Shown: positions 1 to 8,151, numbered from the stretch's first letter. The stretch is DNA of 28,072 nucleotides from CAZGCA01 sp964524145 (GCA_964524145.1 CAZGCA010000077.1:1-28072); one strand, 5' to 3'. Notes: a model not told the origin generated them from the sequence alone. Made by a program: numbers and translations.

Positions 1-158
1 GTTACTGAAGGCCATTGCATCACACCGGTTCCCAGAAGTTAACTCCTGGGCTATTCTCAACCGTCCCTGCGGGACTTGCGTTACTGAAGGCCATTGCATC
101 ACACCGGTTCCCAGAAGTTAACTCCTGGGCTATTCTCAACCGTCCCCTGCGGGACTTG
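1..158. repeat. Two tandem copies of a 79-bp palindromic repeat
   Basis: Unit 1 (1-79) and unit 2 (80-158) are identical apart from one extra C in unit 2. Each unit contains two self-complementary segments: a near-perfect 20-bp palindrome centred on GTTAAC (31-50 in unit 1) and a GTCCC-TGC-GGGAC hairpin (63-75). The first copy begins at base 1, so the array may continue to the left. There is no spacer variation between copies, so it is not a CRISPR. Function is unknown; it looks like an intergenic repeat family that can fold as RNA or DNA. Confidence 0.9.
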
Positions 159-493
159 GAGGTGTTGTTGTAGCTCGGATCACCCGGTGGGTGAAAGCCG
201 ACTTGTCATCTTTGGTGCTATTTGTAGGGCCTTACAAGTACGCTTTCGTTGGATTGCTGAACGATTCGGGAACACCCGGAAGCCTTGAGCTCGCTGCACG
301 CGATCTGCTACGCTTGTTCTCTGTCAGGTCTTGCTGGATCATCTCTTGTGAGGAGATGCACCGAAATGAGGTCAAGGATTCGTGTTTCGCGAAATCAATC
401 CTTTCACGCTATGCCATTCTGTATGCGTGTGCCGCGGGTTTCTCACTCCCCGCGATGCCGCAAGAACCCGAATCGAGATAGGAGGGAACAGCA
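159..493 (+). other. Intergenic leader; possible 41-codon ORF at 356-481
   Basis: I see no recognisable gene here. The only coding hint is a short plus-strand ORF (ATG 356, stop TAG 479-481) encoding a 41-residue peptide with a hydrophobic middle (ILYACAAGFSLPA). Its stop codon overlaps the AGGAGGG ribosome-binding site of the next gene, an arrangement seen in translational coupling. However, its own AGGAG lies directly against the ATG, which is too close for efficient initiation. It could be a leader peptide or chance. Confidence 0.25.
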
Positions 494-1687
494 ATGCGGG
501 CAACAAACCGTAGAAACTTCCTTCTGCGTCTGGGAACAGCGGCGGGCTGCGTTGCGCTGGCCGGTGTGCGCAGCACGATGAAAGCCTTCGCGTCGGAACA
601 CAACCTTCGCATAACAGCGGTAGAACCTTACCTGCTCAAAGGCGGCAAATGTTTTGTCCTGGTACGCACGTCGGAGGGGGTCACCGGCATCGGCGAGGTG
701 AGCCCCATGAACAGTCCGGCCGCCGCGCACCTGATCGCAAACTCTTTCGGCCCGCGACTGGTCGAGATGAACCCGCTGGATATCGAACGATGTTGGGAGA
801 AGATCTATTACGGAACGTACAAACAGGGTGTCATGGGGCTTCAACCCGAAGCGCTCGCGGGCATCGACATCGCCTTGTGGGACATTCTCGGCAAGGTCGC
901 GGGAATGCCCATCCACCAGCTATTGGGCGGCAAACGCCGCGATTCGGTACGGGTCTACGCGAGCATCGGCGGCGGCGCGGGATCTACGCCAAGAGGGATG
1001 GCGAGACGAGCCGAAAACGCGGTCAAGCAAGGGTTCACGGCGGTGAAGATCCGTATGGACCACGGCCCGCTCCCGCCCGACGCGGACGTGAAGAGGGATC
1101 TCGAGACGCTCGCGACAGTGCGCCGGGCAATCGGCGACGGTATCGAACTGCTATACGACGTGAACAACGGGTATTCCGTGCAGACCGCCATTCGCGTCGG
1201 CAGGGAGATCGAAGCGTTCAACGTGATCCACTACGAGGAGCCTGTAGCGCAAACGGACTACGCGGGGTACGCGAAGGTTGTGGATGCCGTCGACGTTCCC
1301 GTCGCCGCCGGCGAACACGAGTACACGCGATGGCAGTTTCGCGACCTCATCCGCATCGCCAACCCCGACATCGTCCAGCCGGACCTGGTCAAGTGCGCCG
1401 GCATCTCCGAGGCGGTCAAGGTCGCCGCGCTCGCGTCGGCGCACCACAAGCTGCTCTGTCCGCACCAAACCCAGCCGACCGTAGGGCAGGCGGCAAACCT
1501 CCACTTCACCTCGGTGTTCGTCACGAACGATATGGCCCAGGAGCTCGATCACACCGCCATGAAAAGCGCCTTACATTCGCTTTTCAAGAACCCGCTCGAG
1601 TTCAAGAACGGGCGTATCACTGTCCCCACCGGCCCGGGACTCGGTCTCGAGCTGGACGAAGCAAAGCTCAAAACGATGACGAGTTAG
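494..1687 (+). CDS. Tat-exported mandelate racemase/muconate lactonizing enzyme family protein
   Basis: A 397-residue enolase-superfamily enzyme. These enzymes abstract a proton alpha to a carboxylate, with Mg2+ stabilising the enolate; most members of this shape are sugar-acid dehydratases or racemases. The N terminus has a Tat signal (NRRNFLLRLG, residues 5-14, then a hydrophobic stretch), so export is predicted, which is uncommon for this normally cytoplasmic family. The capping domain is followed by the barrel. The usual K-x-K motif appears as K185-I-R187. Metal ligands are D222 (YDVNNG), E248 (EEP) and E274 (GEHE), and a PHQTQP segment near residue 325 supplies the likely catalytic His. 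The start is fixed by AGGAGGG seven bases upstream. It converges with the SDR gene 41 bp away. The substrate cannot be assigned from sequence. Confidence 0.93.
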   Translation: MRATNRRNFLLRLGTAAGCVALAGVRSTMKAFASEHNLRITAVEPYLLKGGKCFVLVRTSEGVTGIGEVSPMNSPAAAHLIANSFGPRLVEMNPLDIERCWEKIYYGTYKQGVMGLQPEALAGIDIALWDILGKVAGMPIHQLLGGKRRDSVRVYASIGGGAGSTPRGMARRAENAVKQGFTAVKIRMDHGPLPPDADVKRDLETLATVRRAIGDGIELLYDVNNGYSVQTAIRVGREIEAFNVIHYEEPVAQTDYAGYAKVVDAVDVPVAAGEHEYTRWQFRDLIRIANPDIVQPDLVKCAGISEAVKVAALASAHHKLLCPHQTQPTVGQAANLHFTSVFVTNDMAQELDHTAMKSALHSLFKNPLEFKNGRITVPTGPGLGLELDEAKLKTMTS

Positions 1688-1728
1688 GACGCTGCCAATC
1701 CTGCTCTACCGCGATGTGACGCTCCCCG

Positions 1729-2493
1729 CTAAGCCGAAGCGCCACCGTCAAGTACAATCGCCTGGCCGGAAATATAGCTCGCGGCGTCCGAGGCGAGGAA
1801 CACCACTGTCGTCGCCATCTCTTCCGGTTCGCCGAGACGGTTCAACGGCACGTCCTGCACAATCTGCGGCAGCATATCTTCGTTGCCCCAGAACGGTTCC
1901 GAAAACCCCGTCTTGACCATGCGCGGCGCGATACAGTTCGCCCGGATACCGAACTGACCCCATTCCGCGGCAATTACCTGTGTGAGCATGTTAAGGGCCG
2001 CCTTGCTGACCGAGTACACGCCCATCAGAGGAGAACTCTTGATCCCGCCGATAGACGAGACGTTGATGATGACGCCCTCGCCGCGCTCGATCATGTGTTT
2101 TCCGACCATCTGGCTGAGCAGGAAGCATGCCTTGACGTTGGTGTTCATAATCACGTCCCACGCCTTCTCTTCGATGTCGATGATGCCGCCGACAAAGACG
2201 TTCGTGGCCGCATTATTCACGAGGATGTCTATCTTGCCGAACTTCTCCAGCGTCTTGTCCACCAGGTTGGCGAGCTCTTCCTGTTTCCGCACGTTGGCCG
2301 GAACGGCGAGGCTCTCCACGCCAAAACCCTCGATCTCGCCGGCCACTTTCTCGAGGTCCGGTGCCTTGCGTGCGCAGACCGCAACGTTCGCGCCCGCCTC
2401 CGCCATACCCAGGGCAATCGCCCGGCCGATCCCGCGGCTGCCGCCGGTCACCAAGGCGACCTTCCCTTCCAATGACAGTTTCGACAGATTCAT
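1729..2493 (-). CDS. SDR family NAD(P)-dependent oxidoreductase
   Basis: A 254-residue classical short-chain dehydrogenase/reductase. The Rossmann nucleotide-binding motif TGGSRGIG is at 16-23, NNAA at 93-96, catalytic Ser at about 146-147, and Y160-x3-K164 completes the tetrad. The C terminus (SDAASYISGQAIVLDGG) is typical of the family. It most resembles FabG/gluconate-5-dehydrogenase-like members, oxidising or reducing a secondary alcohol/ketone; the substrate is open. GGAG lies about eight bases before the ATG. The gene has its own promoter-like sequence and is the last gene of the long minus-strand run. Enolase-superfamily dehydratases and SDRs often work together on sugar acids, but here the two genes converge rather than form an operon. 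Confidence 0.93.
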   Translation of the reverse strand: MNLSKLSLEGKVALVTGGSRGIGRAIALGMAEAGANVAVCARKAPDLEKVAGEIEGFGVESLAVPANVRKQEELANLVDKTLEKFGKIDILVNNAATNVFVGGIIDIEEKAWDVIMNTNVKACFLLSQMVGKHMIERGEGVIINVSSIGGIKSSPLMGVYSVSKAALNMLTQVIAAEWGQFGIRANCIAPRMVKTGFSEPFWGNEDMLPQIVQDVPLNRLGEPEEMATTVVFLASDAASYISGQAIVLDGGASA

Positions 2494-2567
2494 CTTCGGT
2501 CTCCTTCACTGTTTTGTTCAATGCCTGTTCTGCTTCACCGCGCAGAACGGCCCGGTTGTTCTCACCT

Positions 2568-2596
2568 AACATAACACCCGGTACCCCCCGCGTCAA
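2568..2596 (-). promoter_or_regulatory. Sigma-70-like promoter for the SDR gene
   Basis: On the minus strand TTGACG (2591-2596) is followed after 17 bases by TATGTT (2568-2573). This places the transcription start near 2561, giving a leader of about 68 nt. Read by eye, matching 5/6 and 4/6 of the consensus. Confidence 0.45.
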
Positions 2597-2685
2597 GGCA
2601 AGCCACGGCGTTGATCGGCAATGGCAAACATTCTCCTCTCGTGCTTGCCCAAAACTGGAGGGCTTGAGCAATGGGTTGCGTAGCG

Positions 2686-2725
2686 TGGGCATCCTGCCCA
2701 AGACCTCTTGGGCGAGACGCCCAAG
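2686..2725. repeat. Intergenic repeat with three alternative hairpins
   Basis: Three overlapping perfect stems lie side by side: TGGGCA-TCC-TGCCCA (2686-2700), GCCCAAG-acct-CTTGGGC (2696-2713) and CTTGGGC-gagac-GCCCAAG (2707-2725). The arms can pair in mutually exclusive ways. It lies between the SDR leader and the end of the 717-residue gene and resembles a dispersed intergenic repeat rather than a simple terminator, as there is no T tract. Confidence 0.7.
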
Positions 2726-2745
2726 CCACAGAGAAGAATGGCCAA

Positions 2746-2769
2746 GTTCGTAGTCCCGCCTTTAGGCGG
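2746..2769. repeat. Interspersed 24-bp repeat, copy 1 (CCGCCT/AGGCGG hairpin)
   Basis: It begins GTTCGTAGTC and ends with the hairpin CCGCCT-TT-AGGCGG. A second copy at 5141-5164 matches at 23 of 24 positions. Each copy sits just downstream of a minus-strand stop codon (2779 and 5177), so on the transcript the hairpin directly follows the gene and may serve as a 3' end or stabilising structure. Confidence 0.8.
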
Positions 2770-2778
2770 TCCCTCCAG

Positions 2779-4932
2779 CTATTCGTCGGGAATCATCCGG
2801 CGCGCCCACGTGTCCATGTGTTTGGCGATACCGCTGTCCTCTGTGATGTCCCACAGGCTGGTTTCGAGTTCGCGCAACGCCAGCCCGGAGACGATCCAGC
2901 CCTGGGTCCAGCCGGTCAACGTGCCCCAGACACCCCAACCGGCATCGGCGTTCGAGCCCCAGTATTCCCAGCGGTCGAACTCGAACCCGCGGAACCAGGC
3001 GCCGTCGAGGTCTGCGCGGTTATCGCTTCTCACCTGGATGCGGATAAGGAAGTCGGCCATCCTGTCCGCGGCTTCCTGGTAGAAAGGATCGCCGGTGGCC
3101 GCGGCCGCTTCGTTCAGCGAGAAGAACGCGAAGTTTGTCGTGTAAAGCATGTCGGCCACCGGGTCGCCGTTCGCCTGGATCAGAGGCGCTTCGTGCAGGC
3201 CGTAATCCTTGTTCGACCGGGTGGGACCGTACGAGCCGCGTCCCGTTCCGACCTCCTCGCGTATTGCACCCGACTCCTGCTGGTGTTTCAGCATCTCGGT
3301 GACGATCCGTTTGAGCCAGCCGCGATGCTCGGATGTGTCGTCCACCCGAATCAGCCACGCAAGCGGCAACACCATGCGCGCACGCTCCTGCTGGATGCCG
3401 TTCGTCCACCTCCAGCGGTCCGGGTACCGCTCCATCACCATGCGGATCGCGTTGCGCGTCCGTTCGAGCAAAGGCTCGTACTTGGTCTTGTCATAAAGCC
3501 AGAGGTAGCCTGTCCACATCCATGCCTCGTAATGCGGGTGCGGGTTCACCAATTTGCGCTGCCAGAACGCCCGCCACCCCTTCTTCTGCAGGTCGGCTTC
3601 CTCCAACCTGCCGCCGCGAAAACCGTGAACGCCCGTTGTGCGGAAGTTGGCGAGGATGCATTGCAGGATGTGTTCGTCCCACCTGTCCGATCCAAGCAGG
3701 GCGGCGACCCCGATCGAGCCCAGCACGACACGGGCGTTGTCGTCGCCGTAATAGACGTGCGGGTGCGTGGTCGCCCAGCCGACCAGGCCGAACGAGGGGC
3801 TGGCCGGGTCGTTGCGTGGTCCCTGCCGGAAGTTCGAGTTGAAATAAGTGTAGTCCACCAGGTTCTTTGCAATGGTCCGGCTCCGCGTGTCGCCGTCAAG
3901 CTTTGCCCGCAACGCGAGCGCCAGCGCGCTGTCGCCCTGGCAGTCCGACCGCATCCAGTACCGGTACTGCTGGCTGCCGTCCCAGTTCATCCGCGACGCG
4001 TGTCCCTCGAGAATGCCGAGGCTGCCGTCGCCGCTCGGCAATGCCGGGTCCATCGGCGGGCCCCAGGGGTTGGTACCGTCTCCCTGGTTGTCCAGCCAGA
4101 CCTGTTTCCAGGACGGATCGACAAGGAACCGTCCTTTCGTGTACCAGTCCGTGCCGAGAACGACCGCCTGGGTTGCTGCATCGGGCGGCAGCGGTTCGTC
4201 CGGCCCGTATCTCGGCCGCACCGGCGGGACCCAGTCCAGCACCGGAACAGTGCTACCCGGCTGCAACCAGTTCAGCACCATCTTCCAGACGTCGCGCCAC
4301 GCGTCTTTCGGCGTGTAGCGACCTGACACGAAATGGCTCTGCTTGGTCGTCGCGACCAATACGTCGCGGCCCGGAAGATCGAACAGGACGGGATGCGCCA
4401 CCGTATCCTTGAGCCCGTAGACGGCCGTGTCGAACCCCGCCACCTGGGCTACAACAATGTGCGGGTCGGTTGCCTCGACTGGCGTGAACCGGCACCCGTT
4501 GATCATCATGATGCGCATCGGTTTCAGGGTCGGCCCAAACGCTTCAGAGGTCGCGACAGCGCGTTCGAACTTCGTGTCTTGCGGTTCGCCAACGACAACG
4601 CCGGGCAGATGGTCGGGATACTCCACATAAAGCCGCAACCGTTTCTTCGCCGCTATCTCGAACAGTTCGTCATCAAGCTTGGTTGTCTCGTCAGGATAGC
4701 CGTCCGCGAGGATCAACACCCCCGCACCGGTCGACGCGGCACGCACGGCCGCCGGGCCCGAATCGTAACGCCGGCAGGGCCCAACGCACTCCCGCACCAC
4801 CCGGTAAAGGTCGTTGCTCTCCTCACACGCAAACACCATTTGCGGTTCCTTGTTCTCAGCAGCCACGTTGGCAGCCAGAAGACATGCGGTCAAGAATAGC
4901 CAAATCCCGTGTTTCGTTGCGGCTCTCAGCAT
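2779..4932 (-). CDS. Secreted protein of unknown function with a helical-barrel-like C-terminal half
   Basis: A 717-residue protein. Residues 1-25 form a Sec signal peptide (hydrophobic IWLFLTACLLAANVAA). The N-terminal part to about residue 230 is alpha/beta-like (GAGVLILADGYPDET, IMMINGCRF, HPVLFDLPGRDVLVATTK) and recalls ThuA-type or glutamine-amidotransferase-like sensor domains found in secreted carbohydrate enzymes. The rest is rich in Trp, Tyr and helix-forming segments such as HYEAWMWTGYLWLYDKTKYE, and ends with WGVWGTLTGWTQGWIVSGLALREL. This is the look of an (alpha/alpha)6 toroid as in many glycoside hydrolases and lyases. I cannot name a family or catalytic residues. GAGGAG precedes the ATG and a promoter-like sequence lies upstream. 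A role in degrading or binding an external glycan is inferred only. Confidence 0.85.
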   Translation of the reverse strand: MLRAATKHGIWLFLTACLLAANVAAENKEPQMVFACEESNDLYRVVRECVGPCRRYDSGPAAVRAASTGAGVLILADGYPDETTKLDDELFEIAAKKRLRLYVEYPDHLPGVVVGEPQDTKFERAVATSEAFGPTLKPMRIMMINGCRFTPVEATDPHIVVAQVAGFDTAVYGLKDTVAHPVLFDLPGRDVLVATTKQSHFVSGRYTPKDAWRDVWKMVLNWLQPGSTVPVLDWVPPVRPRYGPDEPLPPDAATQAVVLGTDWYTKGRFLVDPSWKQVWLDNQGDGTNPWGPPMDPALPSGDGSLGILEGHASRMNWDGSQQYRYWMRSDCQGDSALALALRAKLDGDTRSRTIAKNLVDYTYFNSNFRQGPRNDPASPSFGLVGWATTHPHVYYGDDNARVVLGSIGVAALLGSDRWDEHILQCILANFRTTGVHGFRGGRLEEADLQKKGWRAFWQRKLVNPHPHYEAWMWTGYLWLYDKTKYEPLLERTRNAIRMVMERYPDRWRWTNGIQQERARMVLPLAWLIRVDDTSEHRGWLKRIVTEMLKHQQESGAIREEVGTGRGSYGPTRSNKDYGLHEAPLIQANGDPVADMLYTTNFAFFSLNEAAAATGDPFYQEAADRMADFLIRIQVRSDNRADLDGAWFRGFEFDRWEYWGSNADAGWGVWGTLTGWTQGWIVSGLALRELETSLWDITEDSGIAKHMDTWARRMIPDE

Positions 4933-5015
4933 GATGCTCTCCTCACAGGTATCGTCGACCCCATCCCGCGGCCTGGCCCTATGCGGTCGAGCGTTGCATC
5001 ACGTCTACCACCTTC

Positions 5016-5045
5016 ATTCTACACCATTCCGCCACCAGCTGTCTT
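5016..5045 (-). promoter_or_regulatory. Possible promoter for the 717-residue secreted protein
   Basis: Minus-strand AAGACA (5040-5045), an 18-base spacer, then TAGAAT (5016-5021); predicted start near 5009 and a leader of about 77 nt. The -35 match is only moderate. Confidence 0.35.
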
Positions 5046-5098
5046 TATCAGGCGAGAAATAGACACATGAGTCAGAGTTTCGAAGCATCAGCTGACAC

Positions 5099-5132
5099 TG
5101 TCATTCTGAGGAGTTCCGCGACGAAGAATCTC
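5099..5132. repeat. Interspersed intergenic repeat (TCATTCTGAG...GAAGAATCT type)
   Basis: The segment pairs TCATTCTGAG with a downstream GACGAAGAATCTC. I recognise this arrangement from dispersed non-coding repeats in many environmental bacterial genomes. It sits between the OPT transporter and the 717-residue gene, nine bases before the second copy of the GTTCGTAGTC repeat. Only one copy is in the window, so the repeat call rests on recall. Confidence 0.45.
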
Positions 5133-5140
5133 CACCATCG

Positions 5141-5164
5141 GTTCGTAGTCCCGCCTTCAGGCGG
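5141..5164. repeat. Interspersed 24-bp repeat, copy 2
   Basis: It matches the copy at 2746-2769 with a single T-to-C change in the hairpin loop (CCGCCT-TC-AGGCGG). It lies 12 bp past the stop codon of the OPT transporter gene, mirroring the position of copy 1 relative to its neighbouring gene. Confidence 0.8.
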
Positions 5165-5176
5165 CCTTCGGCACTC

Positions 5177-7084
5177 TCACGCGGCCGACCGGCCCGAGCG
5201 GCGAGCAAGCACTGCGTAAAGCGCCACGACTGAGCCGAACAAAATCAAGGATACCGTTGCGTGTCCTCCCAACTCCGGCAGTGTGTATCCGAGTGTGATA
5301 GGTATGGCGAGAAGGATGCCGAGGAGCGCTTCCCCGGCAATGAGTCCCGAGCCGAACAAGACGCCGGAGTCGCGCGCTTGTGTCGCCTGTCCGCCTGCGG
5401 AACGTCGGCCGCACAAGTGGCGGATCAGCCCGCCGACGAATATCGGGATGTCAAGCGCCAGCGGCAGGTAGATTCCCACGGCGACGGGCATCACGTGCGC
5501 GCGGAACGTGGTCCCGGAACGTTCGAGCAGGCTGTTGGCAACGACCAGCGCAACGCCGATACCGATCCCGATGAATATCATCTCCCACGGCAGATCGCCG
5601 TCGCCGAACAGGCCTTTGGTCAGGCTCGCGAAGAGCGCCGCCTGCGGCGCGCGAAGGCTGCCGGGTTCGCCCGTCCCGATCCCGTACGCGTTGTGCAACA
5701 ACGACAGTATCGGCGCGAAACAGAACGCCGGGATGGCCGCACCGATGAGCTCCGTCCACTGTTGTCGTGCGGGTGTCGCGCCGACGAGCTGTCCCGTCTT
5801 CAAATCCTGTGCGATGTCCCCTGAAGTGCAGGCCGCGCAGCACACGACTCCGGCCACGCCGAGCGTCGCGAGGATCGCCGACTCGCCGCGTATCCCGAGC
5901 GCCAGAAGTGTCCCGGCAGCTATCAAAAGCGCGCAGATGGTCATCCCGGAGACCGGCGAGTTTGAAGACCCGACGAGCCCGACAATGTATGTCGCAACCG
6001 CAACGAACAGAAACGCTGTAACGACCATGATCACTGCCGTGACGGCTGCGACGCCCACGCTGCCGACGAGGTAGTCGTAGAAGAGGAACGTGGCGAACGC
6101 AGTGGCCAGGAAGATGCCCACGAGCCACGGAAACGGCATGTCGCGGTCCGTGCGCGGTTGGTCGCCCGACTCCGTGTCGATCTCTTGTCTGACGCCGCGA
6201 AGTCCTGCCACCCCGGCGACGATCCCTCTTCTCACGTGCCAGATCGAGTGCAGCCCTCCCACCATCATCGCGCCCACGCCGATGAACCGGACCTTGGTTG
6301 ACCACAGTTCCCACGCAGTATCGAGGGGTACTGCCCCTGGTTCGTACCCGCCGAGCAAGGGTATGGCTATCAGCCAGCCGATAGCGCCGCCCAACGTTAT
6401 CAGCACGGCGATCGGCAGATCCACAATGTATCCGACCGCAAGGAGCGCCACGCTCATATCCGAGCCCGCGTACAGAACCGACCGGCCGCGGGCGATGGCT
6501 CCCTCGACCGTGGACTGGACGACGTGCAGCCCGCTTACCAGGAACTTGAAGACCGCGCCTATCCCGAGTCCCGTCGCGATCCACAGGATGCCCGGCCCGC
6601 CCTCTTCGCCCGCGATGAGCACTTCGGAACAGGCGACGCCTTCGGGATACACCAAATCGGGCCGACCGACGATGAGCGCGCGCCGCATCGGCACCATGAA
6701 CACTATGCCGAGCAGCCCGCCGAGAAGAACGATGAGCGTTGTCGGCCAGAACTTGAAATCCTGCCATGCGCCGACAAGAATGAGCGCAGGCACCGTGAAT
6801 ATCGCGCCTGCCGCAAGGCTTTCGCCGGTCGACGCCATGGTCTGGACAATGTTGTTCTCGAGTATGGTGCCGCGACGCAGTATCCCCCGCAGGATGGACA
6901 TGCTGATGACCGCCGCCGGTATCGAAGCGCTCACCGTCATGCCCGCGTAGAGGCCGAGGTAGGTGTTGGCGGCGCCCATGATGACGCTTAACAAGGCCCC
7001 GAGCAGCAGCGCGAGAACCGTCACCTCCCGGACGTCCTTGCCTGCCGGAACGTAGGGCTCGGGCACAGACGGATTCGCGCTCAT
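5177..7084 (-). CDS. OPT family oligopeptide transporter
   Basis: A 635-residue polytopic inner-membrane protein of the oligopeptide transporter (OPT) superfamily, which moves peptides, metal-chelate or amino-acid derivatives by proton coupling. About 14-16 hydrophobic segments run the whole length. The N-terminal block NTYLGLYAGMTVSASIPAAV and the following EN-IVQTMASTGESLAAG segment are characteristic of bacterial OPT proteins. The centre has AACTSGDIAQDLKTGQLVGA, also typical of the family. GGGATAGG precedes the ATG. The gene lies 83 bp downstream of the nitronate-monooxygenase-like gene, on the same strand, and may be the last member of that operon. The cargo is not predictable; co-location with CoA ligases suggests import of a compound they process, but this is inference. 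Confidence 0.95.
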   Translation of the reverse strand: MSANPSVPEPYVPAGKDVREVTVLALLLGALLSVIMGAANTYLGLYAGMTVSASIPAAVISMSILRGILRRGTILENNIVQTMASTGESLAAGAIFTVPALILVGAWQDFKFWPTTLIVLLGGLLGIVFMVPMRRALIVGRPDLVYPEGVACSEVLIAGEEGGPGILWIATGLGIGAVFKFLVSGLHVVQSTVEGAIARGRSVLYAGSDMSVALLAVGYIVDLPIAVLITLGGAIGWLIAIPLLGGYEPGAVPLDTAWELWSTKVRFIGVGAMMVGGLHSIWHVRRGIVAGVAGLRGVRQEIDTESGDQPRTDRDMPFPWLVGIFLATAFATFLFYDYLVGSVGVAAVTAVIMVVTAFLFVAVATYIVGLVGSSNSPVSGMTICALLIAAGTLLALGIRGESAILATLGVAGVVCCAACTSGDIAQDLKTGQLVGATPARQQWTELIGAAIPAFCFAPILSLLHNAYGIGTGEPGSLRAPQAALFASLTKGLFGDGDLPWEMIFIGIGIGVALVVANSLLERSGTTFRAHVMPVAVGIYLPLALDIPIFVGGLIRHLCGRRSAGGQATQARDSGVLFGSGLIAGEALLGILLAIPITLGYTLPELGGHATVSLILFGSVVALYAVLARRSGRSAA

Positions 7085-7167
7085 CCTATCCCTTCACAGC
7101 CGGCATGCCGGACGGCGAAACATATTCCCACCCCCTGCACAGGTTCAGGCGTGTGTTGCTCGTATCG

Positions 7168-8151
7168 CTACTGTACGATGGCTGGACCGAGCCGCCCCTC
7201 GACGATCTCCTTCGCTTCGCTCATTATTGTATCGACCAGTTCCTGCACCGTCGTGACCGAATGGATCAACCCCGTGACCTGGCCGGCAGTGAACAGCCCA
7301 TGGTCCAGGTCGCCTTCTTCCATCACCTTCTTGCCTCGCTGTCCGCTCAGCAGGGGTGCCAGCTCGTCCAACGCCGCGCCTCGTCCCTCCATCTCCGCGA
7401 CCTGATCTGCTATCGTGTTCTTCAACACGCGTTCGGTGTTGCGCAACGACCTCATCACGAACATCGTGTCGCGTTCCGTTGCACGGACCAGCCACTCTTT
7501 TGCGTTCGGGTGCATCGGCGCCTCCTCGGTCGCCATGAACCTTGTCCCCATGTTCATCGCGTCCGCGCCCAACGCCAGCGCCGCCACCAACCCGCGGGCG
7601 TCCCCGAACCCGCCTGACGCTATCACCGGGATGTTTACGGCATCGACAGTCGCTGGAAGGAGCACCAGGGATCCCACGTCTTCCTCGCCCGGATGGCCCG
7701 CGCACTCGCACCCGTCGATGCTCACGACATCGCACCCTATCCGTTCGGCTTTCTGAGCGAACCGAACCGCCGTACACTTGTGTATCACCTTGATGTCGGC
7801 TGATTTCAACCGTTCCATGTATGGTTCGGGATTCCTGCCGGCAGTCTCGACGATCTCTATCCCGCTGTCGATAATCGTGTCAATGTAGGCGTCGTAGTTT
7901 TTCGGGATAAGCGTCGGCAGAAGCGTCAGATTGACCCCGAACGGTTTGTCGGTAAGGTCTCTGGTCTTCGTTATCTCGCCGGCAAGCTCCTCGGGCGACT
8001 CGAACGTCAGCGCCGTGAGGATGCCGAACCCGCCAGCGTTGGATACCGCGGCGACAAGTTCCGCCTTCGAGATCCACATCATGCCGCCCTGGATTATCGG
8101 ATGATCGATGCCGAGAAGTTCAGTAACCTTCGTCTTGAATACTTGCTCCAC
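7168..8151 (-). CDS. Nitronate monooxygenase / FabK-like FMN-dependent oxidoreductase
   Basis: A 327-residue FMN-binding TIM-barrel protein of the 2-nitropropane dioxygenase family. Visible features: an N-terminal IDHPIIQGGMMWIS segment, NAGGFGILTAL near 38-48 and GVNLTLLP near 72-79. GCECAGHPGEEDVG near 147-160 carries the His (H153) usually assigned to catalysis, and IPVIASGGFGDARG (174-187) and MGTRFMATEEAP (201-212) bind FMN phosphate. The frame is open far upstream through the sirtuin region. The real start is the GTG at 8151, preceded by AGAAGGAGGAA, because homology begins there. Members oxidise nitronates or reduce enoyl groups, and which applies here is unclear. It is same-strand with the sirtuin and OPT genes. 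Confidence 0.92.
   Translation of the reverse strand: MEQVFKTKVTELLGIDHPIIQGGMMWISKAELVAAVSNAGGFGILTALTFESPEELAGEITKTRDLTDKPFGVNLTLLPTLIPKNYDAYIDTIIDSGIEIVETAGRNPEPYMERLKSADIKVIHKCTAVRFAQKAERIGCDVVSIDGCECAGHPGEEDVGSLVLLPATVDAVNIPVIASGGFGDARGLVAALALGADAMNMGTRFMATEEAPMHPNAKEWLVRATERDTMFVMRSLRNTERVLKNTIADQVAEMEGRGAALDELAPLLSGQRGKKVMEEGDLDHGLFTAGQVTGLIHSVTTVQELVDTIMSEAKEIVEGRLGPAIVQ

Noticed and set aside
1..158. CRISPR array
   Set aside because: Repeats are 79 bp, directly adjacent with no unique spacers, and no cas genes are present.
2671..4326. Long plus-strand open frame (551 codons) antisense to the secreted 717-residue gene
   Set aside because: Mirror frame produced by GC-rich codon bias; Arg/Val/Pro-rich with no domain and no ribosome-binding site, while the minus-strand frame has a signal peptide and sensible composition.
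7100..7111. 12-bp palindrome CCGGCATGCCGG upstream of the OPT gene as an operator
   Set aside because: Perfect but short and GC-rich, with no convincing promoter beside it; chance is likely.
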